Source of the DNA: an uncultured Opitutia bacterium
Lineage (GTDB): Bacteria > Verrucomicrobiota > Verrucomicrobiia > Opitutales > Opitutaceae
Assembly: GCA_903859715.1 (NCBI GenBank)
Contig: CAIONS010000018.1
Coordinates: 1-48,841, forward strand
DNA: 48,841 nucleotides
Direction of reading: 5' to 3'
Under the pieces are notes generated by a model. It did no database searches. It worked only from the letters and a program-made list of their open reading frames with translations, and had not been told where the DNA came from. The position numbers were made by a program, and so were the translations under genes. Every line of letters begins with the position of its first letter. The first letter of the stretch is position 1. Shown here one piece after another: positions 42,214-48,841 of this stretch.

Positions 42214-42909
42214 TCAGAAGCAGAGAAGCGTGGCGGGATCGGGACCGGGCAGGCCCAGCGTGCCCCGGAGCCGCCAGCTCAGCACGAGCGCGACGGTGAG
42301 AGCCAGGACGAGCCGTGCCCGGCCAAGCCATAATGGGGAGAGCTGCGCCCGGATCCAGTGGGCCTGGGATTGGGCGAGCCACAGCAGCGGCACGGTGCCG
42401 AGACCGAAGGCCAGCATGAATTCCACGCCACGCAGCGCCGAGCCGGAGAGGAGGGCCAGGGTGAGCAGGAAATAAAGCGGACCGCAGGGCAGCAGTGGGG
42501 TGGCGAAGCCGAGCGCGGCCGCCGCTTCCACCCGCGGGCGGCCGCGGATCCAGCCACCGAGCTGGAGTGAAAAGCGGCCGAGCAAAGCCGGCTTGGGCAG
42601 GAACCGGTCCCAACGCAGGGCCATCGCCACGAAATACAGGACCAGCACCCAAGGCAGCCACCGCAGCGCGGAACCCGTCACCCATGTGAGCGGCATCCGA
42701 CCCAGCCCGCCGGCCACCGCCCCCAGGAGGGCGTAGCTGGTGAGGCGGGTCAGGTGGTAGACCGTGCTCACCAGCTGGGGATCGGACTGGTCTCCGCGCC
42801 CGGGCATCAGCGCGCAGGCCAGGGGACCGCACATGCCCGCGCAATGCAGGCTCGTGATGAGACCGGCGACAAAGGCGGTGGCGGGAGAATTGACGGCGGC
42901 GAGTTCCAT
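42214..42909 (-). CDS. SafE/TauE-like (DsbD_2-type) membrane protein of cbb3 operon
   Basis: 231 residues from the ATG at 42907-42909 (MELAAVNSPATAFVAG). Six or so membrane helices. The first carries TSLHCAGMCGPLACALM, the conserved HCxGMCG motif of the family placed beside ccoI in many genomes. A second cysteine motif, TPLLPCGPLYFLL, follows a pairwise pattern typical of thiol/metal-handling membrane proteins. Its stop lies 1 bp before the ccoI start. Probably copper handling for oxidase assembly rather than sulfite export; that is inference from context. Confidence 0.85.
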   Translation of the reverse strand: MELAAVNSPATAFVAGLITSLHCAGMCGPLACALMPGRGDQSDPQLVSTVYHLTRLTSYALLGAVAGGLGRMPLTWVTGSALRWLPWVLVLYFVAMALRWDRFLPKPALLGRFSLQLGGWIRGRPRVEAAAALGFATPLLPCGPLYFLLTLALLSGSALRGVEFMLAFGLGTVPLLWLAQSQAHWIRAQLSPLWLGRARLVLALTVALVLSWRLRGTLGLPGPDPATLLCF

Positions 42910-42910
42910 G

Positions 42911-43072
42911 TCAGTGGTGCGGCGCAGTCGCGAGCGGCACTTCCTCGACGGGGTGCCGTGAGGCGATGATGAACCAGGCGGTCCACGCCGCCAGCTGCAG
43001 CACAAAGACGGCCACGAAAATCAGCCAGAGGCGGCTCCGTTCCGGCGGGTTCGGGTCAGGGTTTGGGTTCAT
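42911..43072 (-). CDS. 53-residue single-span protein in the ccoH position
   Basis: ATG at 43070-43072, overlapping the ccoG 3' end by 17 bp; stop 1 bp before the SafE-like start. Pro-rich N-terminus (MNPNPDPNPPERSR), one membrane helix (LWLIFVAVFVLQLAAWTAWF), and a short tail with HPVEEVPLATAPHH. In classical ccoGHIS operons the ccoG neighbour is CcoH/FixH (~150-180 residues, one helix plus periplasmic domain). Here only an anchor and a His-ended tail remain. Tight overlaps on both sides argue it is translated. Function is inferred from position alone. Confidence 0.7.
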   Translation of the reverse strand: MNPNPDPNPPERSRLWLIFVAVFVLQLAAWTAWFIIASRHPVEEVPLATAPHH

Positions 43073-44489
43073 GGGATGAAGGCGTTTCCTCCTCTTCCTC
43101 GCGCAGGAGTCGGACATCCGGCCCGAGAAACTCGATTTCCCGTTTCAGCTGAAAACTGCCCGCCGGATCCCCGATCTGCACGGTGAGCTTGAATGGCCCA
43201 TGATAATCCCGGCGCGGCTGCTGAAGCACGAGCGGTTGCACCACCTCGCCGAGCGCGGGGACCTCGACCGGCTCGCGCAGTCCAGTCTGGCTCAGGCCCG
43301 CGGGTGCCCGCTCGAGATGCAGCAGGAAGCGGGCGGGCACGTTCCGCTTGTTCACGATGCGGACAAGGAACTGGTTGCGAATCGCATCCGCGGACACGAC
43401 ATAGGGCGTGCCGGTGATGCGCGTGACTCCGAGGCTCGCCGGCCGGACAGTCGAGAGCGCCCAGCCCGCGACGCCGGCGCCGATCAGGAGCAGGATGCCG
43501 TAGAGTGCGGTGCGCGGCCGGATCCAACGGGTGGCCTGCCCGGCGAAGGCCGCCTGGGAGCCGTAACGGATGAGTCCGCGCGGCCGGTGCAGCCGGGTCA
43601 TCACGTCGTCGCAAGCGTCGATGCAGGCGGTGCAGCCGACGCATTCCAGCTGGAGTCCCTGCCGGATATCGATGCCGGTGGGGCAGACGTGCACGCAGCG
43701 GTTGCACGCGACGCAATCACCCGCGCCCGCTGTGCCAGGTTTTCCGCGCGGTTCACCGCGCCGGCTGTCGTAGCCGATGACGAGGGAGTGGTCGTCAATC
43801 AGCGCCGACTGCAGCCGGCCGTAGGGACAGATCACGATGCAGAGTTGCTCGCGAAACCAGGCGAAATTGAAGTAGAGCACGCCGGTGAACACCGCCATGA
43901 AGGCAAACGTGTCCCAATGCTCCCGCGGCGCGGCGCGCATCATCGTCCAGACCTCGGGCAGCGAAACGAAGTAGGCGAGGAAAAGATGGGCGATCAGGGC
44001 CGACGCCAGCAGATAAAGCGCATGTTTCAGGATGCGCCGGAGGAGCTTGCCGCCGGAGAGCGGCGCACTGGCCAGGGCCCGGCGCCGGACGGCATCGCCG
44101 TCAATCCAGCGCTCGATCGGCCGATAGACGTGGTCCAGAAAGACGGTGTGTGGACAGGCCCAGCCGCACCAGATCCGGCCGAATAACGCTGTCACAAAGA
44201 ACAGCGTGAAGCCGAGTCCGGTGATGACGAAGAAGAGGAGCCACAGGTCCTGGGCCGCGAGCGTCAGGCCAAACAGGTGAAACCGCCGATCGGCCACGTC
44301 GAGGAACACGGCGGGATAGCCGTTGATCCTGATCCACGGCAGCGACAGGTAGAAGGCGATCAGCAGCAGGGCCGAGCCGTGCCGCGCCAAGGTGAAGCGA
44401 CCATGGGTGTCGGCGGGAAAGAGGAAAGGGCGGGATCCGTCCTCACGGATCGTGGTGACGGAATCGCGGGTGGGCAGCGGTGCGGCCAT
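43056..44489 (-). CDS. ccoG: Cytochrome c oxidase accessory protein CcoG (RdxA/FixG)
   Basis: 477 residues, ATG at 44487-44489. Inner-membrane ferredoxin-type protein that reduces copper for cbb3 assembly. Membrane helices include LLLIAFYLSLPWIRINGYPA and LWLLFFVITGLGFTLFF. The IWCGWACPHTVFLDH motif is followed by a two-cluster 4Fe-4S domain: CVACNRCVHVCPTGI then CVGCTACIDACD. A C-terminal Ig-like periplasmic domain (~370-465) has ITGTPYVVSADAIRNQFLVR. It lies 3 bp after ccoP. Confidence 0.96.
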   Translation of the reverse strand: MAAPLPTRDSVTTIREDGSRPFLFPADTHGRFTLARHGSALLLIAFYLSLPWIRINGYPAVFLDVADRRFHLFGLTLAAQDLWLLFFVITGLGFTLFFVTALFGRIWCGWACPHTVFLDHVYRPIERWIDGDAVRRRALASAPLSGGKLLRRILKHALYLLASALIAHLFLAYFVSLPEVWTMMRAAPREHWDTFAFMAVFTGVLYFNFAWFREQLCIVICPYGRLQSALIDDHSLVIGYDSRRGEPRGKPGTAGAGDCVACNRCVHVCPTGIDIRQGLQLECVGCTACIDACDDVMTRLHRPRGLIRYGSQAAFAGQATRWIRPRTALYGILLLIGAGVAGWALSTVRPASLGVTRITGTPYVVSADAIRNQFLVRIVNKRNVPARFLLHLERAPAGLSQTGLREPVEVPALGEVVQPLVLQQPRRDYHGPFKLTVQIGDPAGSFQLKREIEFLGPDVRLLREEEEETPSSHEPKP

Positions 44490-44492
44490 GCT

Positions 44493-45077
44493 TCATTGCG
44501 GGGCGCGCGGCACCCATGCCGCCTGCACCTCGATGGGTTCGCCCTCGTGGTGATAGCTCAGGATGTAGGCCACCGCCTCGGAGATTTTCCTGGGGCCGAG
44601 CACGGGACCCCAGGCAGGCATACCCTTGGCGAGAACCCCGTGGGTGACCGTGGCGTGGATGTCGGTGGGGCGACCGCCGTGGATCCAGAGATGATCCACT
44701 AGATTGGGACCGATGGCTCCCGTCAGTTTCTCGGTGTGGCAGCTGGCACAAGTCGTGTTGAAGGTGGCGCGGCCGGCCTCCACGAAGATGGGATTGCGGC
44801 TCATCTTCCAGAGGCTCGCATCATCGAGCGATGGTACGGACGCGAGCCGCACGGCCTCGATCACGGCCAACTGCTGCTCGACGGCGGTGGCATTGGACGG
44901 GCCCAAATGCGCGCGTTCGTAGTAAAACCAGTAGCCGGCCCAGAAGATGATGGCGCCGTAGAGCGTCATCAGCCACCAGTTCGGCAGCCGTTTATCGTAC
45001 TCCTGGATGCCGTCGAAGACGTGCGGCCGGAGCGGATCCTCGCCGGGCTGGGGCGGGCGGTCAGGCGTCGGGCTCAT
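44493..45077 (-). CDS. ccoP: cbb3 oxidase cytochrome c subunit CcoP, single haem
   Basis: 194 residues from the ATG at 45075-45077 (MSPTPDRPPQPGEDPLRP). The FixP/CcoP N-terminal pattern HVFDGIQEYDKRLPNWWLMT leads into one membrane helix (LYGAIIFWAGYWFYY). The periplasmic cytochrome domain has one haem c site, C110-ASC-H114, with axial M153 (GMPAWG). Classical CcoP is ~300 residues with two CxxCH sites; here only one is seen. Its start overlaps ccoQ by 17 bp. Electrons would enter through a single haem before CcoO. Confidence 0.92.
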   Translation of the reverse strand: MSPTPDRPPQPGEDPLRPHVFDGIQEYDKRLPNWWLMTLYGAIIFWAGYWFYYERAHLGPSNATAVEQQLAVIEAVRLASVPSLDDASLWKMSRNPIFVEAGRATFNTTCASCHTEKLTGAIGPNLVDHLWIHGGRPTDIHATVTHGVLAKGMPAWGPVLGPRKISEAVAYILSYHHEGEPIEVQAAWVPRAPQ

Positions 45078-45249
45078 GGCGGCGGGGGGCGCGGTCCGTG
45101 GTGAACGGGAGTTGCGCGAATTTTTCCACCTGGGCGCGGGGCATGCGCAGGGCATGCCACGTGATGGTCAGGAAGATCGTCGCGGCGCTCACAAAGGCCG
45201 TGATGACGTAGAGGGTGGACGAGTCTTCGAGGATGAGGCGTTTGAACAT
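45061..45249 (-). CDS. ccoQ: CcoQ-like small subunit
   Basis: 62 residues, ATG at 45247-45249. One membrane helix (TLYVITAFVSAATIFLTITW) with a cytoplasmic tail rich in Arg and Pro. Size, topology and position between ccoNO and ccoP identify it as the FixQ/CcoQ-like stabilising subunit. The primary sequence of CcoQ is poorly conserved, so position is the main evidence. 8 bp after ccoNO; overlaps ccoP by 17 bp. Confidence 0.8.
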   Translation of the reverse strand: MFKRLILEDSSTLYVITAFVSAATIFLTITWHALRMPRAQVEKFAQLPFTTDRAPRRHEPDA

Positions 45250-45257
45250 GGGAGAAT

Positions 45258-47567
45258 TCAGGGGGTGGCAGTGCTTTTGGGCGGGACGGGCACGGACTTG
45301 CCGAGGGTCTGGAGATAGGCGATCAGGGCCACGACCTCCTTCTCCGGGGCAATGTAGGCACCGGCGGCGCGGAGATCCTTGGCGATGCCCTTGGCCTGAT
45401 CATCGACTTGGTCGAAGATCTGCTGGGCGCTGAGAGGGCCATAGGGCACGCCGAGCATGCGCTGCACCTTGATCTTGGCGGGCAGCACGGACGCATCGAG
45501 GTTGTTCGCCAGGAGCCATGGATAAGTGGGCATGTTGGAGCCGGGTGAAATCGCCCGGGCGTCCTCCATATGGCGCAGATGCCAGATATTCGGATACTTG
45601 CCGCCGACCCGGGCCAAGTCGGGTCCGTTGCGCTTTGAACCCCACTGGAAGGGGTGATCATAGATCGACTCGCCGAGGCGCGAATAGTCGCCGTAGCGCA
45701 GGATGTCGGGGACCAGCGTGCGGATCATCTGGGAGTGGCAAAGGTAGCAACCTTCCCGGACATAGATGTCGCGGCCCGCCAGCTCGAGCGGGGTGTAGGG
45801 AACCTGGATGCGATCCTCGACGTTCTGTGCCTGCTGTACGATCAGGGTCGGAATGATCTGGATCAGTCCGCCCGCCACGACGGCGAAGAAGGTCAGCAGC
45901 GTGAAGGGCAGGGCGTTGAGCAGCAGCTTTTCATACCAGCCGGTCCAGGCCGGGCCGCGGGAGGGCAGGAGCGCCAGGCAGCCAATCAGGCAGGCCACGG
46001 CGCCGGTGAGACCGGCGGTGCTCACGAGGTCACTGCCGAGCATCCACATCGTGGCGAATCCGACGGCGAGCACCGCGAAGATCATGGGAGTACCGAGCAG
46101 GGCCCGGCCCACGCTGAGCCGGGTATCGGGGGCGGGAGCCTCGGCATAGACTTCGATGGTGCCGTTGACGGGCTGCGCCCCGCGGACCGTGCGATAGAAA
46201 TTGTAGGCGAGGAGCAGCCAGCCGGCGAGATAGAGGCCGCCGCCGATCACCCGCATCAGCATCATCGGCCGGATGGTGTTCAGCGTATCGAGGAAGTTGG
46301 GGTAGGCGAGGACCGTGCCGTGCTCGGTGGTCGCGTTGAGCATCAGGCCCTGGGTGATGCCGCTGGTCCACATCGCCGCGACGTAAAGCAGGATGCCGAC
46401 GGTCCCGATCCAGAAATGCAGGTTGGCGAGGGCAGTGGAATGCAAGGGCTTGTTCCAGAGTCGCGGCAGCAGCCAGTAGATCATGCCGGCGGCCATGAAG
46501 CCGTTCCAACCCAGTGTACCTATGTGCACGTGGCCGATGATCCAGTCGGTGTAATGGGCAAGGGCGTTGACCGACTTGATGGAAAGGAGCGGCCCCTCGA
46601 AGGTCGCCATGCCGTAGAACGTGACGGCCGCGGCGAAGAACTTGAGGACGGGATCGGTGCGGAGCTTGTGCCAGGCACCGCGCAGCGTAAGGAGGCCGTT
46701 GAGCATGCCGCCCCACGACGGGGCCCAGAGCATGAGCGAGAAAGTCACTCCCAGGTTCTGCAGCCAGCCGGGCAGGGCGGTATTCAGCAGGTGATGCGGT
46801 CCGGCCCAGATGTAGACGAAGACCAGCGACCAGAAATGTACGACCGACAGGCGGTAGCTGTACACCGGCCGCTCCGCCGCCTTCGGCAGAAAGTAATACA
46901 TGATGCCGAGGATCGGCGTGGTGAGGAAGAACGCCACGGCGTTGTGCCCGTACCACCACTGCACCAGTGCATCCTGCACACCGCTGAACACCGGATAGCT
47001 GTGCAGCAGGCCGGTCGGGATCGAGAGATGGTTGACGATGTAGAGCATCGCGACCGTGACGATGGTCGCGATGTAGAACCAGATCGCGACATACAGCGCG
47101 GGCTCGCGGCGCCGGGCCAGCGTCCAGAAGAAATTCACCGCGAAGACGACCCAGATGAACACCACCGCGAGGTTGATCGGCCAGATCAGCTCCGCGTACT
47201 CCTTGCCGCGCGTGTAGCCCAGCGGGAGGGTGATGGCGGCGGCCACGATGATGAGCTGCCAGCCCCAGAAATGCAGCGAGGACAGGAAGTCGCTCGCGAG
47301 GCGCGCCTTCACCAGCCGCTGGGTGGAGTAGTAAACACCGGCAAACATCATGTTGCCGACGAAGGCGAAGATGACGGCGTTGGTGTGCAGCGGGCGGATG
47401 CGGCCGAAGGTCAGCCACGGCGTGGCGAAATTCAGCTGCCAGAAGCTCAACTGGGCCGCGATGAGGAGGCCCACGAGCATGCCGACAATGCCCCAGATGA
47501 CCGTGGCGAGGAGAAACTGGCGGACGACGCGGTCGTTATATTCGATCGTGATTTTTTGGTCGGACAT
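45258..47567 (-). CDS. ccoNO: cbb3 oxidase fused subunits I and II (CcoN-CcoO)
   Basis: 769 residues from the ATG at 47565-47567 (MSDQKITIEYNDRVVRQFLL); a longer frame to 47651 is not protein-like. CcoN part (1-~475): haem/CuB ligands H61 (RPLHTNAV), H208 (YGHNAVAFF), H258-H259 (AGPHHLL), H346 and H348 (IIGHVHIG), and E324 (ATFEGP). Additional helices at ~490-535 form the bridge. CcoO part (~545-769): a membrane anchor, then one haem c site C607-YLC-H611 and axial-Met-type NMPTYPW. Separate CcoN and CcoO are usual; here there is one polypeptide. Terminal oxidase for microaerobic respiration. Confidence 0.97.
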   Translation of the reverse strand: MSDQKITIEYNDRVVRQFLLATVIWGIVGMLVGLLIAAQLSFWQLNFATPWLTFGRIRPLHTNAVIFAFVGNMMFAGVYYSTQRLVKARLASDFLSSLHFWGWQLIIVAAAITLPLGYTRGKEYAELIWPINLAVVFIWVVFAVNFFWTLARRREPALYVAIWFYIATIVTVAMLYIVNHLSIPTGLLHSYPVFSGVQDALVQWWYGHNAVAFFLTTPILGIMYYFLPKAAERPVYSYRLSVVHFWSLVFVYIWAGPHHLLNTALPGWLQNLGVTFSLMLWAPSWGGMLNGLLTLRGAWHKLRTDPVLKFFAAAVTFYGMATFEGPLLSIKSVNALAHYTDWIIGHVHIGTLGWNGFMAAGMIYWLLPRLWNKPLHSTALANLHFWIGTVGILLYVAAMWTSGITQGLMLNATTEHGTVLAYPNFLDTLNTIRPMMLMRVIGGGLYLAGWLLLAYNFYRTVRGAQPVNGTIEVYAEAPAPDTRLSVGRALLGTPMIFAVLAVGFATMWMLGSDLVSTAGLTGAVACLIGCLALLPSRGPAWTGWYEKLLLNALPFTLLTFFAVVAGGLIQIIPTLIVQQAQNVEDRIQVPYTPLELAGRDIYVREGCYLCHSQMIRTLVPDILRYGDYSRLGESIYDHPFQWGSKRNGPDLARVGGKYPNIWHLRHMEDARAISPGSNMPTYPWLLANNLDASVLPAKIKVQRMLGVPYGPLSAQQIFDQVDDQAKGIAKDLRAAGAYIAPEKEVVALIAYLQTLGKSVPVPPKSTATP

Positions 47568-47578
47568 GGAAGGGGAAA

Positions 47579-47881
47579 TCAGCGGGCTCCGAAATCGGAG
47601 CGCTTGAGACAGCCGGGACAGGGGGCGCGATGGCCGGACTGGCAGCCGCACGGGCCGGAGGCATGGTCGTGAGGGTGCCGGGCGTGCTCGGGTTTATCCG
47701 CCGCGAGGGTGGCGGAGCCCACGACGCGGGGAGTTTCCTCCGCCAAGTGCAGCAGGGATTCGCGTTCGGCGTTGCTGAAGCGGCGGGAATGCTCGCGCAG
47801 GAAAAAGACGACAAAGGTAAACACGAGACAGAGACTGCCCGTGATCATGAGCGGAATGACCGGAAGGGTGAGGTCGTTCAC
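47579..47881 (-). CDS. Membrane-anchored Cys/His-rich protein, oxidase assembly candidate
   Basis: 100 residues, GTG start at 47879-47881, overlapping the DUF2934 stop in GTGA; 11 bp before ccoNO. A single helix (LTLPVIPLMITGSLCLVFTF, VVFFL) precedes a cytoplasmic or periplasmic segment (REHSRRFSNAERESLLHLAE). The tail holds H66, H69, H71, H73, C78, C80, H84, C88 and C91 (HARHPHDHASGPCGC, CPGC). The anchor is in the place and size of CcoS, but the Cys/His tail is not. Copper binding for the oxidase is the obvious hypothesis; not recognised as a named family. Confidence 0.75.
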   Translation of the reverse strand: MNDLTLPVIPLMITGSLCLVFTFVVFFLREHSRRFSNAERESLLHLAEETPRVVGSATLAADKPEHARHPHDHASGPCGCQSGHRAPCPGCLKRSDFGAR

Positions 47882-48105
47882 GGCGAGGGTTCTCCCTGGC
47901 GGGCAGGTTTGGTTTCAGGGTGGGCGCCGCGGACCGCATGTCCGTGCGCCCGGCCATGGCGGTGTTTCACCAGCTCCTTGGCGGCAAACCAGTTGTCGCG
48001 TTCGACTCCCTCCAGGCGCCCGCCATCAATCCACAGATGGTAGGCTTGTTTTTGAATATCCGCTTCGGCGGGTTCGGCGGCGGAAAATGATGGCGGCGTT
48101 TTCAT
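47878..48105 (-). CDS. DUF2934-type small protein
   Basis: 75 residues from the ATG at 48103-48105 (MKTPPSFSAAEPAEADIQKQ). The core IQKQAYHLWIDGGRLEGVER and DNWFAAKELVK matches the DUF2934 pattern (helix, GR.EG, DNW..AE). The tail is rich in His, Arg and Gly (KHRHGRAHGHAVRGAHP), possibly metal-binding. It is the first gene of the cbb3 operon, overlapping the next by 4 bp. DUF2934 proteins have no established function. Confidence 0.75.
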   Translation of the reverse strand: MKTPPSFSAAEPAEADIQKQAYHLWIDGGRLEGVERDNWFAAKELVKHRHGRAHGHAVRGAHPETKPARQGEPSP

Positions 48106-48260
48106 GGTTGGGATCGGGATTGGAGCTTCCACCGAACCCTAGCCGTTATCCGGGCGAGTGGCTCCGCGCGCCTTGGCCATGGCTGCGCATATTTTGTGGT
48201 CTGGCTGGCGAGATCGGCCTGATATGGCCGAGCCGGGGCGAACCCAAAAATGAAACTGCG

Positions 48261-48274
48261 CCGAATCGATTCGG
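48261..48274. promoter_or_regulatory. 14-bp perfect palindrome upstream of the cbb3 operon
   Basis: CCGAATCGATTCGG is fully self-complementary and lies 156 bp upstream of the first gene of the minus-strand cco operon. It is not an FNR/Crp-type TTGAT-N4-ATCAA site. Candidate operator for the operon. An inverted repeat TTCGG/CCGAA core with central ATCGAT could suit a dimeric regulator; which one is unknown. Confidence 0.4.
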
Positions 48275-48334
48275 GTGAATACAGTCGGATACCCGGGAAA
48301 AGTTGACTGAACCGCGGGTCCCCGGTCCCCGGAA

Positions 48335-48731
48335 TCACTCGGTTTCCTTCCTAGGGATCGATTCATTTCCTGCTGACAACGCGCTGTGAATTGCCTTGAG
48401 GACCTTCCCGACAGAATAGGGTTTCGCCAGAAAATGCTTAACTCCGGCAGCCTCAGCGCGTTCTTTCGCGCCGCTCATGTCCAGTCCGCTGGCGGCAATG
48501 ATCAGAAGCCCAGGTGCAATCTGCTTCAGGGCGACAATTGTAGCCGGTCCATCCATGATCGGCATCATCATATCCGTGAGCACGAGTGCCACCTTCTCGC
48601 GATTGACCGCAAAGATGCTCACGGCCTGCGCCCCGTTGCTGGCGACCAAAACCCGGTAACCGAACGCCTCCAAGGTTTGTTTGGTAATTTCGAGGATCGA
48701 GGCTGACGTGATCCCGCTTATTCGGGCCGCT
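48335..48731 (-). pseudogene. Response-regulator receiver fragment next to an IS element
   Basis: The frame encodes the C-terminal two-thirds of a receiver domain: SILEITKQTLEAFGYRVLVA, the acceptor Asp in ALVLTDMMMPIMDG, and the conserved Lys in FLAKPYSVGKVLKA. The N-terminal acidic pair (VVDDE) is missing: the sequence before ASILEIT reads ARISGITS and then meets the IS end at ~48732. A TTG at 48671-48673 could start a 112-residue product, which would still lack the acidic pocket. Probably the tail of a hybrid kinase or response regulator cut off by insertion. It lies on the opposite strand to the transposase. Confidence 0.75.
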
Positions 48732-48740
48732 TGAAGAGTC

Positions 48741-48769
48741 GGTCTGGGCCCCTAAAAAGGACCCAGACC
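48741..48769 (+). promoter_or_regulatory. Hairpin immediately before the IS transposase start
   Basis: GGTCTGGG (48741-48748) pairs with CCCAGACC (48762-48769), which directly abuts the ATG. The loop holds AAAAAGGA, the probable ribosome-binding site. Many IS elements use such a structure to stop read-through transcripts from host genes being translated; here that role is inference. Confidence 0.5.
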
Positions 48770-48841
48770 ATGAAAGGAAAACGCTACAATACCGAAGACA
48801 AAGTCCGCCTCCTGCGGGAGGTGGACGGAGGGAAGAGCATC
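48770..48841 (+). CDS. IS3-type transposase OrfA, first 24 codons (runs off right edge)
   Basis: MKGKRYNTEDKVRLLREVDG followed by GKSI. This is the start of a Transposase_8-type helix-turn-helix (K.RY..E.K...LRE...G.SI), the OrfA of IS3/IS911-like elements, which binds the IS ends. AAAAAGGA precedes the ATG by a few bases within a hairpin. Only 72 nt are available, so family placement is by pattern. Confidence 0.75.
   Translation, partial: MKGKRYNTEDKVRLLREVDGGKSI

Larger units (their letters stand above)
48732..48841 (+). mobile_element. IS3-family-type insertion sequence, left end
   Basis: From about 48732 (TGAAGAGTCGGTCTGGGCCC, starting TG as IS3-type ends do) to beyond the window. The transposase OrfA-like frame begins at 48770. 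No right end or target duplication can be checked because the window stops. The exact left boundary is inferred from loss of the receiver-domain homology. Confidence 0.65.

Noticed and set aside
40479-42299. Long open frames opposite real genes, for example on the plus strand at 40479-42299, 45654-47672 and 412-1482 and the minus strand at 3635-5344
   Set aside because: They mirror confidently identified genes (ccoI, ccoNO, ppdK, the oxidoreductase/isomerase pair). Their translations are low-complexity in Arg, Gly, Ala, His and Glu, as expected from high-GC codon bias; no domain is visible.
42214-42909. Sulfite/taurine exporter annotation for the SafE-like gene
   Set aside because: Operon position next to ccoI and the HCAGMCG motif point to oxidase/copper handling; no sulfur-metabolism genes are nearby.

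Overview
The window is GC-rich bacterial chromosome. Gene content points to a Gram-negative, diderm, respiring bacterium: BamA, a Skp-like chaperone and LpxD (outer membrane and lipid A), an ExbB/ExbD/TonB system and a cbb3 oxidase. Fused CcoN-CcoO, several families of short 'word-like' inverted repeats between genes, and many sugar-degradation-type genes suggest a member of the Verrucomicrobiota, probably Opitutaceae-like. That placement is inference from memory of related genomes; no 16S gene is present to prove it.

Layout. 1-1464 (-): N-terminal half of pyruvate phosphate dikinase. 1.7-3.5 kb (-): a small membrane protein and an M24 aminopeptidase, with repeats between them. 3.9-6.8 kb (+): a Gfo/Idh/MocA oxidoreductase with two sugar-phosphate-isomerase-type TIM barrels. 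7.1-10.7 kb (+): a REC-PAS-kinase-REC hybrid sensor and a six-hairpin glycosidase-like protein. 10.9-15.1 kb (-): YqjK-like and YqjE-like membrane proteins behind a divergent Nramp-type transporter, then a secreted 735-residue glycosidase-like protein. 15.1-17.2 kb: a decayed-looking spacer, a nucleobase permease that has lost its C-terminal quarter, and tRNA-Asn. 17.4-28.6 kb (+): a housekeeping block running from translation and replication (L25, Pth, S6, SSB, L9, DnaB) into envelope biogenesis (BamA, Skp-like, LpxD), then PRPP synthetase and an HtrA protease. 28.6-30.2 kb: pyrE (-), an HTH/metallo-beta-lactamase protein (+) and tRNA-Pro (-).

30.3-35.2 kb (-) is one compact operon ending in a strong terminator: exbB, two exbD copies, tonB, a secreted TPR protein and two membrane-anchored coiled-coil proteins. 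It reads as a dedicated, energised envelope machine and is the best candidate here for a poorly described system.

35.9-48.1 kb looks like a low-oxygen/stress island. It holds a universal stress protein, a nitroreductase, a quinone-reductase-like flavoprotein, a protein with an apparent HicA-like plus bacterial eRF1-like (baeRF) architecture, a PocR-domain AraC regulator, and a full minus-strand cbb3 oxidase operon: DUF2934 protein, Cys/His-rich membrane protein, CcoNO fusion, CcoQ, mono-haem CcoP, CcoG, a 53-residue stand-in for CcoH, SafE-like protein and the CcoI copper ATPase. At the right edge an IS3-type element begins next to a response-regulator fragment that has lost its acidic pocket.
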